Below are positions 1 to 7,395 of a DNA stretch of 16,929 nucleotides, piece after piece; position 1 is the first letter of the stretch; each line of letters opens with the position of its first letter. The notes under the pieces were generated by a model. The model ran no database searches and was not told where the DNA came from. It was given only the letters and a program-made list of their open reading frames with translations. Source of the DNA: an uncultured Eubacteriales bacterium (GTDB lineage: Bacteria; Bacillota; Clostridia; Lachnospirales; Anaerotignaceae). The translations under genes were made by a program, and so were the position numbers. Location of the stretch: assembly GCA_900548595.1 (NCBI GenBank), contig URLB01000031.1, positions 1 through 16,929 on the forward strand. The letters are read 5' to 3'.

Positions 1-28
1 TTTCGGAAATATAATCGTAGTTTTCCAC
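1..28 (-). CDS. Start of a probable YggS-family PLP-binding protein (partial)
   Basis: A GTG codon at 28-26 opens a reading frame that runs off the window edge and encodes MENYDYISE. An AGGGAG ribosome site at 42-37 lies nine bases upstream, and the start follows the stop of the HlyD-like gene by only 13 bases, so the two genes are probably co-transcribed. In many Clostridia an HlyD-like adaptor gene is followed by a YggS pyridoxal-phosphate homeostasis gene and then sepF, and this N-terminus is compatible with YggS. Nine residues cannot prove the family, so the name rests mainly on context. Confidence 0.45.
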
Positions 29-41
29 TGTTATCGCTCCC

Positions 42-1586
42 TTAATATATCTCGTCTCCCTCGGTAATTTCAGAGGTATTTGTGATTATCTTATCGTATG
101 CCTTCAGTGATGATTCCGCAGCGTCGGCTATTGTATACTGACTGTTTTGTCCCAATACGGATATAGACGCAAATTTTGCGTAAGCGCTGTTTGCCGTAAG
201 AACTCCTACCTTTGTAGAAACCTCGCTCAATTTATATTCGCTCGCATTTTCTCCGGTTCCGTTTAATATTACATCGCCTATTTTCAGATTTTCAAAGTCC
301 TGTCTTATATATGCAAACTCTTCATCCTGCGATTCTATCTCTACATTTATAAGGTCATCCTTACCGTCAGTACGTTTAACCACGCTGTACCCGTTAAGAC
401 TTTCCATTACGCAACTTGCCGGAATCTTTATAAATGTTTTTTCGACAATAGCCGAATTCGGTATTTTTAGTCCCTCATACGAACTGTCTGTTATATAAAA
501 TTCGATTGAGCGCTCGCTTAAAAAGTCTTGTACATTGCTGTTTGTTTTAAATACAACGCAGGTTTCCGTCTCACCTGCGGTCATAGAATCTATTGTAACG
601 TCAACAGCCTTTTCCGTCTTATCCACTACGGCTCTTATGGTTTTTGTGTCTCCTATTTCCCACTCGGAAGCTATGGCGTTGTCTATATAAGCGCATATAT
701 ACCATGTATTGCTTCTTACTATTTTGAATGCGGGGCTTCCTTTTTCAACTGCCGTTGTTTTAGAAAGATAAGTTATATCATAGGATGTCGTTGTATCTTT
801 TTTAGTAACGGTTTCTAAAGTATCAGGCGTAAATTTCTCCTCGTTTCCGTCGCATGACAGTACCAGTATGCCACTGTCGGCGGCAGTCAGGTTTTCCGTA
901 TTTTTGGAGATCTGCGTCTGATATGTGCGTCTCTGGGAAGCAAGAGAGTCTGAGCTTTCACTGTTCTCGTTAATCCATATATCAGTTCTTATATCCATCT
1001 GCGTCTGGACGGCATTTCTCATCGTGTATACATCATTATAGCTTCCGGCCGATATTCCTGCCTGAGCAGATTCAACCGATGATAATATGCTGTTTTCGGC
1101 CTTTGTAATATCGTCCTTGTATTTTGAAATATCAACCCTGTTTTTTTGAGTTTCTATTATACTTTCATCTATAGTACGCAGTCTGTCCTCCGCATTATCG
1201 GCAGTTTCGCCTTCTCTCACGGTACATACAAGCGCGTTCTTTTTTACTTTGTCGCCTTCACCATAATTAAATGTAGGTTCTCCTCCGCTTTCGGAAGTTT
1301 CGACATATTCGTCTCTTACAATAAGACCGTTAAAGGCATTAGGTATATCTATCGTTCCGTAGTCCACTGTCTCTATGGCAACGGTTGTGCTTCCCGTTGC
1401 AAAGTCAAATGCATATTTCACCAGATATATCATAATAATAGCGAAAAGAACTACAGTAAGCACATTTATGGGAGAGCCTCTCCTTTTTTTCTTCTTAGGG
1501 CTCGGACTGCGCTCTTCCGCATACGATACGCTTCTGACTTTACTGCCTTTGACCTTTACGCTTCTATTTTTTTTACGCTTTGCCAT
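42..1586 (-). CDS. HlyD-family membrane-anchored adaptor protein
   Basis: The 514-residue protein starts with a very basic cytoplasmic tail (residues 1-38, rich in Lys and Arg), followed by one membrane segment at about 39-58 and a long extracytoplasmic part. Residues 66-125 resemble the biotinyl-lipoyl-like portion of HlyD/RND membrane-fusion proteins (IETVDYGTIDIPNAFNGLIV, then GEGDKVKKNALVC). Residues 130-240 are helical and polar, and the C-terminal half looks like beta-barrel domains. Such Firmicute proteins are annotated as HlyD-family efflux adaptors, although Firmicutes have no outer membrane and no transporter gene is visible here. The ATG at 1586 has GAGGAG upstream and its own promoter at 1631-1659. 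In Clostridia this gene often precedes yggS and sepF, so a role near the division or cell-envelope machinery is possible but unproven. Confidence 0.75.
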   Translation of the reverse strand: MAKRKKNRSVKVKGSKVRSVSYAEERSPSPKKKKRRGSPINVLTVVLFAIIMIYLVKYAFDFATGSTTVAIETVDYGTIDIPNAFNGLIVRDEYVETSESGGEPTFNYGEGDKVKKNALVCTVREGETADNAEDRLRTIDESIIETQKNRVDISKYKDDITKAENSILSSVESAQAGISAGSYNDVYTMRNAVQTQMDIRTDIWINENSESSDSLASQRRTYQTQISKNTENLTAADSGILVLSCDGNEEKFTPDTLETVTKKDTTTSYDITYLSKTTAVEKGSPAFKIVRSNTWYICAYIDNAIASEWEIGDTKTIRAVVDKTEKAVDVTIDSMTAGETETCVVFKTNSNVQDFLSERSIEFYITDSSYEGLKIPNSAIVEKTFIKIPASCVMESLNGYSVVKRTDGKDDLINVEIESQDEEFAYIRQDFENLKIGDVILNGTGENASEYKLSEVSTKVGVLTANSAYAKFASISVLGQNSQYTIADAAESSLKAYDKIITNTSEITEGDEIY

Positions 1587-1630
1587 TGGCCTCTCTCCTC
1601 ATAAATATTACATTCATATTACAAATTTCA

Positions 1631-1659
1631 ATTATACCGTATTTCTTCTGTTTAGTAAA
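1631..1659 (-). promoter_or_regulatory. Sigma-A-type promoter for the HlyD-like gene
   Basis: On the minus strand TTTACT (1659-1654) and TATAAT (1636-1631) are separated by 17 bases. The -10 box is perfect and the -35 box matches four of six positions. It lies between the terminator of the hydrogenase operon and the HlyD-like start, giving a leader of about 40 bases. Confidence 0.65.
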
Positions 1660-1679
1660 GAAATTATATCTTAAAAATA

Positions 1680-1720
1680 TCCGTATAATAAAAGACCGAC
1701 CTTTTTATCAGCCGGCCTTT
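1680..1720 (-). terminator. Rho-independent terminator of the hydrogenase operon
   Basis: Read on the minus strand, AAAGGCCGGC (1720-1711) pairs with GTCGGTCTTT (1700-1691) over ten base pairs including two G-U wobbles, with a ten-base loop and a U-rich tail (UUUUAUUAU). On the plus strand the same wobbles become A-C mismatches, so the terminator is directed to the minus strand. It begins six bases after the stop codon of the group B-like hydrogenase. Confidence 0.85.
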
Positions 1721-1725
1721 CGTTA

Positions 1726-3198
1726 TTACATTTTTCTGTCGAGTTCTATTCCGTCCAAATCAAAAATACTTATTGCGTCTATGCTGTTTTTCTCTTTGGA
1801 AAGTTTTCCGTATTTATCAACCTGCGTAACATCTTTTGGTCCATGCGAAAGCGAAGCCGCTCCGCCTATACAGCCGCACTTACAAGCCATTCCTTCGATA
1901 AAGTTGCCGTCTAATTTTCCTGCCTTGGCAAGTCTGAGTATTTTTGCACAGTCATCAAGGCCGTCAACCTGCACCGCCTTAAAATCAACATCTATTTTTT
2001 CATGTTCTACAATCTGTTTTACAGCTTCGCTTACTCCGCCGCTTCTTGCAAAAATCCTGCCATAAAACGACGCATTATCCAATGCGCTGTCCTCGCACTC
2101 TTCCAGATTAATATTCATTGCGTCAAGCATAGCCGCAAGCTCTTCAAATGTTATTACAAGGTCTACGGCGTCTTTTAAATCTTCCTGCTTTATTTCCATT
2201 TTTTTAGCTGTGCAAGGGCCTATAAATACTATTTTGGCTGTCTCATCAGTACTTTTTATCAGTCTTGCCGCAGCTATCATAGGCGAAACCGTATTTGAAA
2301 CATTGCCCATAAGTTCCGGGAACATCTTTCTTACATAGTCTACAAAGGCAGGACAACAGCTAGTCGTCTTCCATTTCATTTCTTCTACCGTCTCCGCAAA
2401 TTCATGCGCTTCATGATATGCAACTACATCGGCGCCGAGGGCGGCTTCAACCGCATGGAAAAATCCTATTTTTTCAACACCGGATATTACCTGTTCTATT
2501 CTGGCATTTGTAAACTGTGAAGATATTGCCGGAGCTATTATCGCATATACTTTATATTTTGTATTGTTCTCGGAATCTTTCAAAAGTTTAAGCACATCCA
2601 ATACAAACGGCTTGTCTACAATGGCTCCGAACGGACACATATGAACGCACGCTCCGCACGATACACACTTTTCATCATCTATGTATGCTTTTTTATCCTC
2701 GTCTATTTTTATGGCTCCTATAGCACAAGAACGGACGCATGGTCTTTTAACATCACTTATAGCGCTGTATGGGCATGCACTGTGGCATCTTCCGCACTCT
2801 ATACAAAGCTCCTGGTTTATATATGCATGATGGTTTACCATAAATATTGCGTTTTTAGGACAAACCTCCTGGCATTTGTGTGCAAGACATCCTCTGCATG
2901 CGTCGGTTACGACAAATCTGTTTACGGGGCATTCATCACATGCGTCAGGCAAAATATTTATTACATTGTTGCCCTTAAGAGGCTCTATCGCATTTTTCGC
3001 TCTTTCCTTTATAATATGCCTCTCTTTATAAATACAGCATCTTGTCGTCGGTTTCGGTCCGGGAACAAGCTTTTCCGCTATGTTTTCAAGCGAATCCAGC
3101 GAACTGTCCAGCGTTCCGTTTATAAATCTTTCCGTTATTTCTCTGTTTACAAGATATTTTGTAAACTGAACGTTACTCTCAAATTTTTTAATATTCAT
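1726..3198 (-). CDS. Group B-like monomeric [FeFe] hydrogenase
   Basis: This 490-residue iron-sulfur protein carries several ferredoxin-like clusters: C101/C104/C109/C113, C132/C135/C138/C142 and C178/C181/C184/C188, with further Cys at 54, 55, 87, 90, 154 and 158. The H-cluster domain follows, with L1 TSCCPAF (279-285), L2 GPCTAKK (327-333) and L3 MACKCGCIGG (437-446). The four expected H-cluster ligands are C282, C329, C439 and C443. C281, the proton-transfer cysteine position of catalytic enzymes, is present, so activity as a hydrogenase (protons plus ferredoxin electrons to H2, or the reverse) is likely. TSCCPAF and the non-classical L3 motif point to group B rather than the classical group A form. 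There is no N-terminal [2Fe-2S] domain. It is the last gene of the operon, 27 bases after the phosphatase, with an AGAGG ribosome site. Confidence 0.88.
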   Translation of the reverse strand: MNIKKFESNVQFTKYLVNREITERFINGTLDSSLDSLENIAEKLVPGPKPTTRCCIYKERHIIKERAKNAIEPLKGNNVINILPDACDECPVNRFVVTDACRGCLAHKCQEVCPKNAIFMVNHHAYINQELCIECGRCHSACPYSAISDVKRPCVRSCAIGAIKIDEDKKAYIDDEKCVSCGACVHMCPFGAIVDKPFVLDVLKLLKDSENNTKYKVYAIIAPAISSQFTNARIEQVISGVEKIGFFHAVEAALGADVVAYHEAHEFAETVEEMKWKTTSCCPAFVDYVRKMFPELMGNVSNTVSPMIAAARLIKSTDETAKIVFIGPCTAKKMEIKQEDLKDAVDLVITFEELAAMLDAMNINLEECEDSALDNASFYGRIFARSGGVSEAVKQIVEHEKIDVDFKAVQVDGLDDCAKILRLAKAGKLDGNFIEGMACKCGCIGGAASLSHGPKDVTQVDKYGKLSKEKNSIDAISIFDLDGIELDRKM

Positions 3199-3225
3199 TG
3201 AGTTATACCTCTGTCGTAATAAATT

Positions 3226-4395
3226 TTATATATATGTTACTTCAACGTCCTTACCCATTTTTTCCAATAACTGCGTCAATTCGTTCATTTGGTTTATTTT
3301 GTAGGTAAAGTCCATTTTAAAAGCAAGATCCTGATGAGCCGGGTTAATGGCCGTACCTTGATATATTTTCACACTGTCGCAGTCTTCTATCAGCAGTCTT
3401 GCCAACATAGACGCCGCATTGTTTTCGTGCAGTCTGTTTTCCAGTTTCGGATTATAGTCGGGCTTTACATATTCCCTTAAAATATCAATTGCTTTTGATA
3501 AAGTTATAACGCCTTCCGTTACAAGTTCTATACCGTCTATCACTCCTATCGGAGGTATATCCATTGTCATGGTTTCCATGTCGAAATCCATTTCCTTATC
3601 GAGCAATCTGGCAGCTATCTGGGCAGTCGTTCCTCCGCAAACCACCGTTTTTTCCCCCGACCGAAGCACTTTTTCAAACACTTCCGTATCATTTTTTCTG
3701 TCTCTGGGCGGTCCGAAAAACAGATTTACAACCTGCTGTTCCTTTATTTTTACAGCCAACACAGACGTATCGTCGCCGGGTTCGTTTTCGTAAAGCTCGC
3801 TACAACAGTCCAATATATTTTTTACTACTTCTTTTGTTGAAGCTTCTGTGTTTGACATATCCCTTAAATATGTATTTACGTTGACCCATTCCCAGCCTAA
3901 GTCAAGGGAATGTCCTACTCCGGCATGGACAACACCGTCGCTTACGGCTACAAGCACCGTGTCCTTGTCCATTTTAAATCGGCTCTCATAAATATTTTTA
4001 TCCCCTATAACTTTCAATGTTTTTGTAATGGGAATATCTTCTCCGTTTTTATGAAGAAAAATTGCGGGGTTGTCAAACTCCGCCGCATAGGCGTCCCCGT
4101 CTTTATATATTTTTATAAGAGTAAAAGTAGAGTATGCCAGATGTCTCTGCTTACAGACGGGAAGCGTATGCACTATCGTATCTATAGTTTCTTCAAGCGT
4201 AGCTCCTTCTCTTAACATCGTTATGGCAATTTTTGATGTCAAAGTAGACAGTATATTAGCCTTTACTCCACTTCCCAATCCATCGGCAAGAACAAATATT
4301 TTGCAGTCCTTAAGATTAGCCTGTTGTATACAGTCTCCGCAAAGTTCCTCGCAGTGTTTTTTTAAACTGTTATGTGAAGCGTCTATAAAATACAA
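3226..4395 (-). CDS. SpoIIE/PP2C-family serine phosphatase linked to the sensory hydrogenase
   Basis: The N-terminal half is a SpoIIE-type PP2C phosphatase: EELCGD near the start, VLADGLGSGVKA (metal-binding Asp about residue 38), AVSDGVVHAG (Asp about 153) and GDDTSVLAVKI (Asp about 208-209). It should hydrolyse phosphoserine or phosphothreonine with Mn2+ or Mg2+. From about residue 226 to the end is a second part of roughly 160 residues, starting FFGPPRD and containing VVCGGTTA, which I cannot assign. The preferred start is TTG at 4395, one base after the stop of the sensory hydrogenase, with GAGGG upstream; it gives MYFIDASHNSLKKHCEELCGD, which resembles homologous N-termini. GTG at 4404 or TTG at 4419 are alternatives that would overlap the upstream gene. 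No membrane segment is visible. The likely target is an unknown phosphoprotein; no kinase gene is nearby. Confidence 0.85.
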   Translation of the reverse strand: MYFIDASHNSLKKHCEELCGDCIQQANLKDCKIFVLADGLGSGVKANILSTLTSKIAITMLREGATLEETIDTIVHTLPVCKQRHLAYSTFTLIKIYKDGDAYAAEFDNPAIFLHKNGEDIPITKTLKVIGDKNIYESRFKMDKDTVLVAVSDGVVHAGVGHSLDLGWEWVNVNTYLRDMSNTEASTKEVVKNILDCCSELYENEPGDDTSVLAVKIKEQQVVNLFFGPPRDRKNDTEVFEKVLRSGEKTVVCGGTTAQIAARLLDKEMDFDMETMTMDIPPIGVIDGIELVTEGVITLSKAIDILREYVKPDYNPKLENRLHENNAASMLARLLIEDCDSVKIYQGTAINPAHQDLAFKMDFTYKINQMNELTQLLEKMGKDVEVTYI

Positions 4396-4396
4396 C

Positions 4397-6118
4397 TTAT
4401 TCACCCTCTTCAAGAACAACTTTTTTCAATCTGTTCAACGCAACCTTTGTCTCTGCCGTTGTTTCTCCGAGCAATGAAGCTATTTCCTGAGCAACCGTCA
4501 TTTGCTTATCTATGACTTTCTGCGCTATATCTACGGTATTCAGCTTCAGTTTATCCAGTTCCGCACGTCTCTTTTCGGCTATGGTTATATCCTGTATGGT
4601 TACCATAAACATCTTTTCTTCTTTCATATACATAAGGTTCATAAGCCCGTAGAAATTAAACTTTTCTATATTTATTTTTTCACCGACAATATCGTTACCG
4701 TTTTCCATTACCTGTTTAAAATACTCTTCCGATACAAATTCTCCTACAGGCATACCTATCGCTTCTTCTTCCTTTATATTTGCTATTTTTTCAAACGCCG
4801 GATTTATTTTAAGTACTTTAAAATCCATATCCGTAATTATTATTGAGTTTCTGGCTGCTATAAATATGGCGCTTGTCATTGTCTCGGCTTTTCTTTTCAT
4901 ATACGGCATACACATATCAACCTGTGCCATTCCCATAAGTACTGCCACAGCTTTTTCACGGCATGAATTATATCCGCACGCTCCACAGTCCAACTCGTCG
5001 GCTCTGCTGTTTTTACCCATTTCTTTAAGTACTTCTTTTATCTGCCTGTCGGTAAACACCTCTTTTTTAATCTTCATGGGGTGAAAGCTGTTTTTAAAAC
5101 CGACTCCCGACCAGTTAATAACCTCGTCATTTTCCTCTCCGCCCATAAGCTTTTTACGAGTATCAACATGTTTTCTTAATTTTTGCAGACTTAAAAACAT
5201 ATTTGTATCATTCTTGTGCATAAACGGACCATTGAGACATGAACCATGGCACATAGCCAAATCAGCCATAGTTCTGTCGAGTATGCCGTCCTTCATAGCC
5301 TCCAGCAGTTCTTTTACCTGTTCTGCGCCGTCTATGGAAACAACGCTATAGTTTAGACTGGACGCCTTTACAGCCAGCCTGTCGCATGTTTTACCCGGCA
5401 TAGCGTAGTTTTTTCTTTCGCTTCCGGATACAACATCAGGGAGCAATGGGTCCAGTTCCGTATAATCTATAAAATTAACCTTCATCATTCTTACGGCTTC
5501 CGAAAAGCTTATTGCCGCATCAAGTTTGCTCTGCTCTGCGTCAAGAGTTTCATATCTTCTGCTGAGACACGGCCCAATATAAACCGTGTATGCGTCAGGC
5601 TGTACTGCCTTTACTTTTTTAGCCATAGCTATTGCAGGCGATACGACCGGTATCAGATATTTTACAAGTTCGGGATAATATTTGCACACATACAAATATA
5701 CGGACGGACAGCTGGCTGTAATCATATATTTAAGAAATCTGTGATCCTCCATATACTCCATCTGTTCCTCCGTTATTTTCGCAGTGCCTGCCGCTATTTC
5801 CTGAATAGAATCTATTCCCAGCTTTTTAAGTCCGGCAATAAATCGTTCAGGTTCGTCGAACATGGCAAGATAAGATGAATCTATAAGTCCGACCACCTTT
5901 TCGCTGTTTTTTATCCTTCCCGAAACATTAGCGTAATCATTATCCATGTTTCTGACATGTTTCGGGCATACAACAAAGCATTGCCCGCAGGCAATGCATT
6001 TCTCCATGTCTATTTCGGCTTTTCCGCTTTCAAATCGAATGGCTTTGACCGGGCAATATCTGATACATTTATAGCAGTTTTTACAGTTATCGCTCTTAAA
6101 ATCAAACATCCTTATCAT
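4397..6118 (-). CDS. Sensory (group C, HydS-like) [FeFe] hydrogenase with PAS domain
   Basis: Domain order in 573 residues: two ferredoxin-type [4Fe-4S] motifs (C12/C15/C18/C22 and C41/C44/C47/C51); an H-cluster domain with L1 TASCPS (134-139), L2 GPCLSRRYE (182-190) and L3 MCHGSCLNGP (289-298); another [4Fe-4S] motif, CGACGYNSC with C378, C381, C386 and probably C403; a PAS domain at about 414-515 (IIITDMDFKVLKINPAFEKI); and a helical C-terminal tail. The H-cluster ligands C137, C184, C290 and C294 are kept, but the proton-transfer cysteine is Ser136 and the usual AKK of L2 is SRR. This is the pattern of low-activity sensory hydrogenases. There is no kinase domain, so signalling probably passes through the coupled phosphatase. 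Its ATG overlaps the stop of the upstream [2Fe-2S] gene by one base (TAATG). Confidence 0.88.
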   Translation of the reverse strand: MIRMFDFKSDNCKNCYKCIRYCPVKAIRFESGKAEIDMEKCIACGQCFVVCPKHVRNMDNDYANVSGRIKNSEKVVGLIDSSYLAMFDEPERFIAGLKKLGIDSIQEIAAGTAKITEEQMEYMEDHRFLKYMITASCPSVYLYVCKYYPELVKYLIPVVSPAIAMAKKVKAVQPDAYTVYIGPCLSRRYETLDAEQSKLDAAISFSEAVRMMKVNFIDYTELDPLLPDVVSGSERKNYAMPGKTCDRLAVKASSLNYSVVSIDGAEQVKELLEAMKDGILDRTMADLAMCHGSCLNGPFMHKNDTNMFLSLQKLRKHVDTRKKLMGGEENDEVINWSGVGFKNSFHPMKIKKEVFTDRQIKEVLKEMGKNSRADELDCGACGYNSCREKAVAVLMGMAQVDMCMPYMKRKAETMTSAIFIAARNSIIITDMDFKVLKINPAFEKIANIKEEEAIGMPVGEFVSEEYFKQVMENGNDIVGEKINIEKFNFYGLMNLMYMKEEKMFMVTIQDITIAEKRRAELDKLKLNTVDIAQKVIDKQMTVAQEIASLLGETTAETKVALNRLKKVVLEEGE

Positions 6119-6360
6119 TAAATAGTCTCCTTTATAACAGAGTTATAGAATTCCTCTGTGGTAGACGGCTGCAACGAATACATTTTATCGTCATAAGTAA
6201 CCGCAACGGCTCCTTCGCAATTACCGAGGCAGAACGACGCCTTTACATTTACCTTATCGGAATTTCCGTCTCTTTCTATAGCTTTTTTAAGAATATTTAT
6301 AATTTCGTAAGAGCCTTTTAAATGACAGGCGCTTCCGATACATACTTTTACAGTCTTCAT
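6118..6360 (-). CDS. Thioredoxin-like [2Fe-2S] ferredoxin (NuoE/HydC-like), 80 aa
   Basis: This small protein has the four-cysteine pattern of thioredoxin-fold [2Fe-2S] proteins: C7-x4-C12 near the N-terminus (CIGSAC) and C44-x3-C48 (CLGNC). That is the NuoE / hydrogenase-subunit arrangement, reduced to a single domain. It probably carries electrons to or from the hydrogenase-like proteins in the same operon. It is the first gene after a perfect promoter (6396-6423). AAGGAGG lies 11 bases before the ATG, and the stop codon overlaps the next start, so translation of the two is coupled. A direct interaction with the sensory hydrogenase is inferred from this coupling only. Confidence 0.85.
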   Translation of the reverse strand: MKTVKVCIGSACHLKGSYEIINILKKAIERDGNSDKVNVKASFCLGNCEGAVAVTYDDKMYSLQPSTTEEFYNSVIKETI

Positions 6361-6395
6361 AGGAAAATAACCTCCTTAATATTTTTTACGATTAT

Positions 6396-6423
6396 ATTAT
6401 AACAAATCTGAATGTCTTGTCAA
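6396..6423 (-). promoter_or_regulatory. Consensus sigma-A promoter of the hydrogenase operon
   Basis: On the minus strand TTGACA (6423-6418) and TATAAT (6401-6396), both perfect, are separated by 16 bases. The transcript would start near 6390, about 30 bases before the first gene. A small inverted repeat touches the upstream edge of the -35 box. Confidence 0.9.
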
Positions 6424-6436
6424 AGGGTTATACCCT
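6424..6436. promoter_or_regulatory. Inverted repeat AGGGT-TAT-ACCCT beside the -35 box
   Basis: Perfect 5-bp arms flank a 3-bp spacer and end directly next to the TTGACA of the hydrogenase operon promoter. The position suits an operator or activator site. I do not recognise the regulator; the arms are short, so chance is possible. Confidence 0.4.
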
Positions 6437-6535
6437 ATTAATACTAACAAATCATGCGTATATAAAAGGTAAAAGTTTTATTTATTTTTAGTCATTGCAG
6501 CGTTATTTTCAATATAAATTTTCGGTCTGTTCAGT

Positions 6536-6560
6536 TAATGCGTAACTTAGGGCCGCATTA
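6536..6560 (-). other. Hairpin over the exoA stop codon, weak terminator candidate
   Basis: TAATGCG and CGCATTA form a perfect 7-bp stem with an 11-base loop, and the stem includes the stop codon of the exonuclease gene. No U-run follows on the minus strand, so it is a poor terminator. Some exonuclease transcripts may continue toward the hydrogenase operon. The rest of 6437-6535 shows only AT-rich sequence. Confidence 0.35.
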
Positions 6561-7313
6561 TAAATTTATATCCAGTTCCACAGGGCAATGATCGCTTCCC
6601 ATTACATCGCCGTGTATTTTTGCAGATATAAGTTTATCCTTCAGTCTTTGGGATACTATAAAGTAGTCTATACGCCATCCCGCATTCTTTTCTCTCGCTT
6701 TAAATCTATAGCTCCACCATGAGTAGGCTCCTGTTTTGTCCGGATAAAAATATCTGAACGTATCAATGTATCCAGATGAAAGCAGTTCTGTCATTTTTTC
6801 TCTTTCCTCATCGGTGAAACCTGCGTTTTTGCGGTTAGTCGACGGATTTTTAAGGTCTATTTCCTCATGAGCTACGTTAAGGTCTCCCGTAAGGATAACA
6901 GGTTTTACGGCGTCCAATTCGTTAATATAGTCTCTGAAATCATCTTCCCAATTCATTCTGTACGCCAGCCTTGCGTTCTCACTCTGAGAATTCGGAGTAT
7001 AACATGTAACGTGGTAAAAATCTTCAAATTCAAGAGTTATAACTCTTCCCTCATGGTCATGCTTGTCTATTCCTATACCGTACGATACGGAAATCGGTTT
7101 TTTCTTCGTAAATACCGCAACGCCCGAATATCCCTTTTTTTCGGCATAATTCCAGTATGCATAGTATCCTTCAGGAGCAAAATCTATTTGTCCTTCTTGA
7201 AGTTTTGTTTCCTGAATCGAAAATACATCCGCGTCGACATCGTTAAAATAGTCTGTAAAGCCTTTTGTAACGCATGCCCTAAGTCCGTTTACATTCCATG
7301 AAATCATTTTCAT
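6558..7313 (-). CDS. exoA: Exodeoxyribonuclease III / AP endonuclease
   Basis: The 251-residue protein is a full-length ExoIII-family enzyme (endonuclease/exonuclease/phosphatase fold). It cuts DNA at abasic sites and removes 3' blocking groups in base-excision repair, using Mg2+. Visible motifs in order are ISWNVNGLRA (start of the fold, Asn in the active site), QETKLQ (metal-binding Glu), YTPNSQ, GDLNVAHEEIDL (catalytic Asp and Asn), WRIDYFIVS and the terminal GSDHCPVELDI (catalytic Asp-His pair). The ATG at 7313 is preferred to a TTG at 7319, because GAGGTGA lies six bases upstream of it. The gene is divergent from the nitrilase-type gene, sharing a 77-base intergenic region. Confidence 0.95.
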   Translation of the reverse strand: MKMISWNVNGLRACVTKGFTDYFNDVDADVFSIQETKLQEGQIDFAPEGYYAYWNYAEKKGYSGVAVFTKKKPISVSYGIGIDKHDHEGRVITLEFEDFYHVTCYTPNSQSENARLAYRMNWEDDFRDYINELDAVKPVILTGDLNVAHEEIDLKNPSTNRKNAGFTDEEREKMTELLSSGYIDTFRYFYPDKTGAYSWWSYRFKAREKNAGWRIDYFIVSQRLKDKLISAKIHGDVMGSDHCPVELDINL

Positions 7314-7329
7314 CTGCAATCACCTCTTA

Positions 7330-7358
7330 TTGAAAAGAAAATTTAAAAGTGCTAAAAT
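7330..7358 (+). promoter_or_regulatory. Promoter of the nitrilase-type gene
   Basis: TTGAAA (7330-7335) and TAAAAT (7353-7358) are 17 bases apart on the plus strand, each one base from consensus. The predicted transcript starts near 7365 and contains GGAGG at 7378-7382, eight bases before the ATG at 7391. Confidence 0.65.
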
Positions 7359-7367
7359 ATTGAAAAA

Positions 7368-7395
7368 ATTATACTATGGAGGTTTCTTTTATGAA
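7368..7395 (-). promoter_or_regulatory. Candidate promoter of exoA
   Basis: On the minus strand a perfect TATAAT (7373-7368) lies 16 bases after TTCATA (7395-7390), which matches the -35 consensus at four of six positions. It would overlap the start of the divergent gene and its promoter, so the two promoters could interfere with each other. Confidence 0.4.

Noticed and set aside
2641..3201. 186-residue open frame on the plus strand
   Set aside because: It lies fully inside the group B-like hydrogenase gene on the opposite strand and its translation is low-complexity, aromatic and Cys-rich with no motif. The same applies to open frames at 1146-1604, 1580-2065, 6867-7301 and 14525-14893.
3199..3225. 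TA-rich run between phosphatase and hydrogenase as an internal promoter
   Set aside because: There is a TATATATAT run but no -35 box at a proper distance; the gap looks like an ordinary operon spacer.
6440..6460. TTGTTA-containing segment upstream of the hydrogenase promoter as a Rex site
   Set aside because: Only one half resembles the Rex consensus; the second half (TAATAG) does not match TTAACAA.
6536..6560. Hairpin as a full rho-independent terminator of exoA
   Set aside because: The 7-bp stem is perfect but no U-run follows on the minus strand, so it is reported only as a weak candidate.
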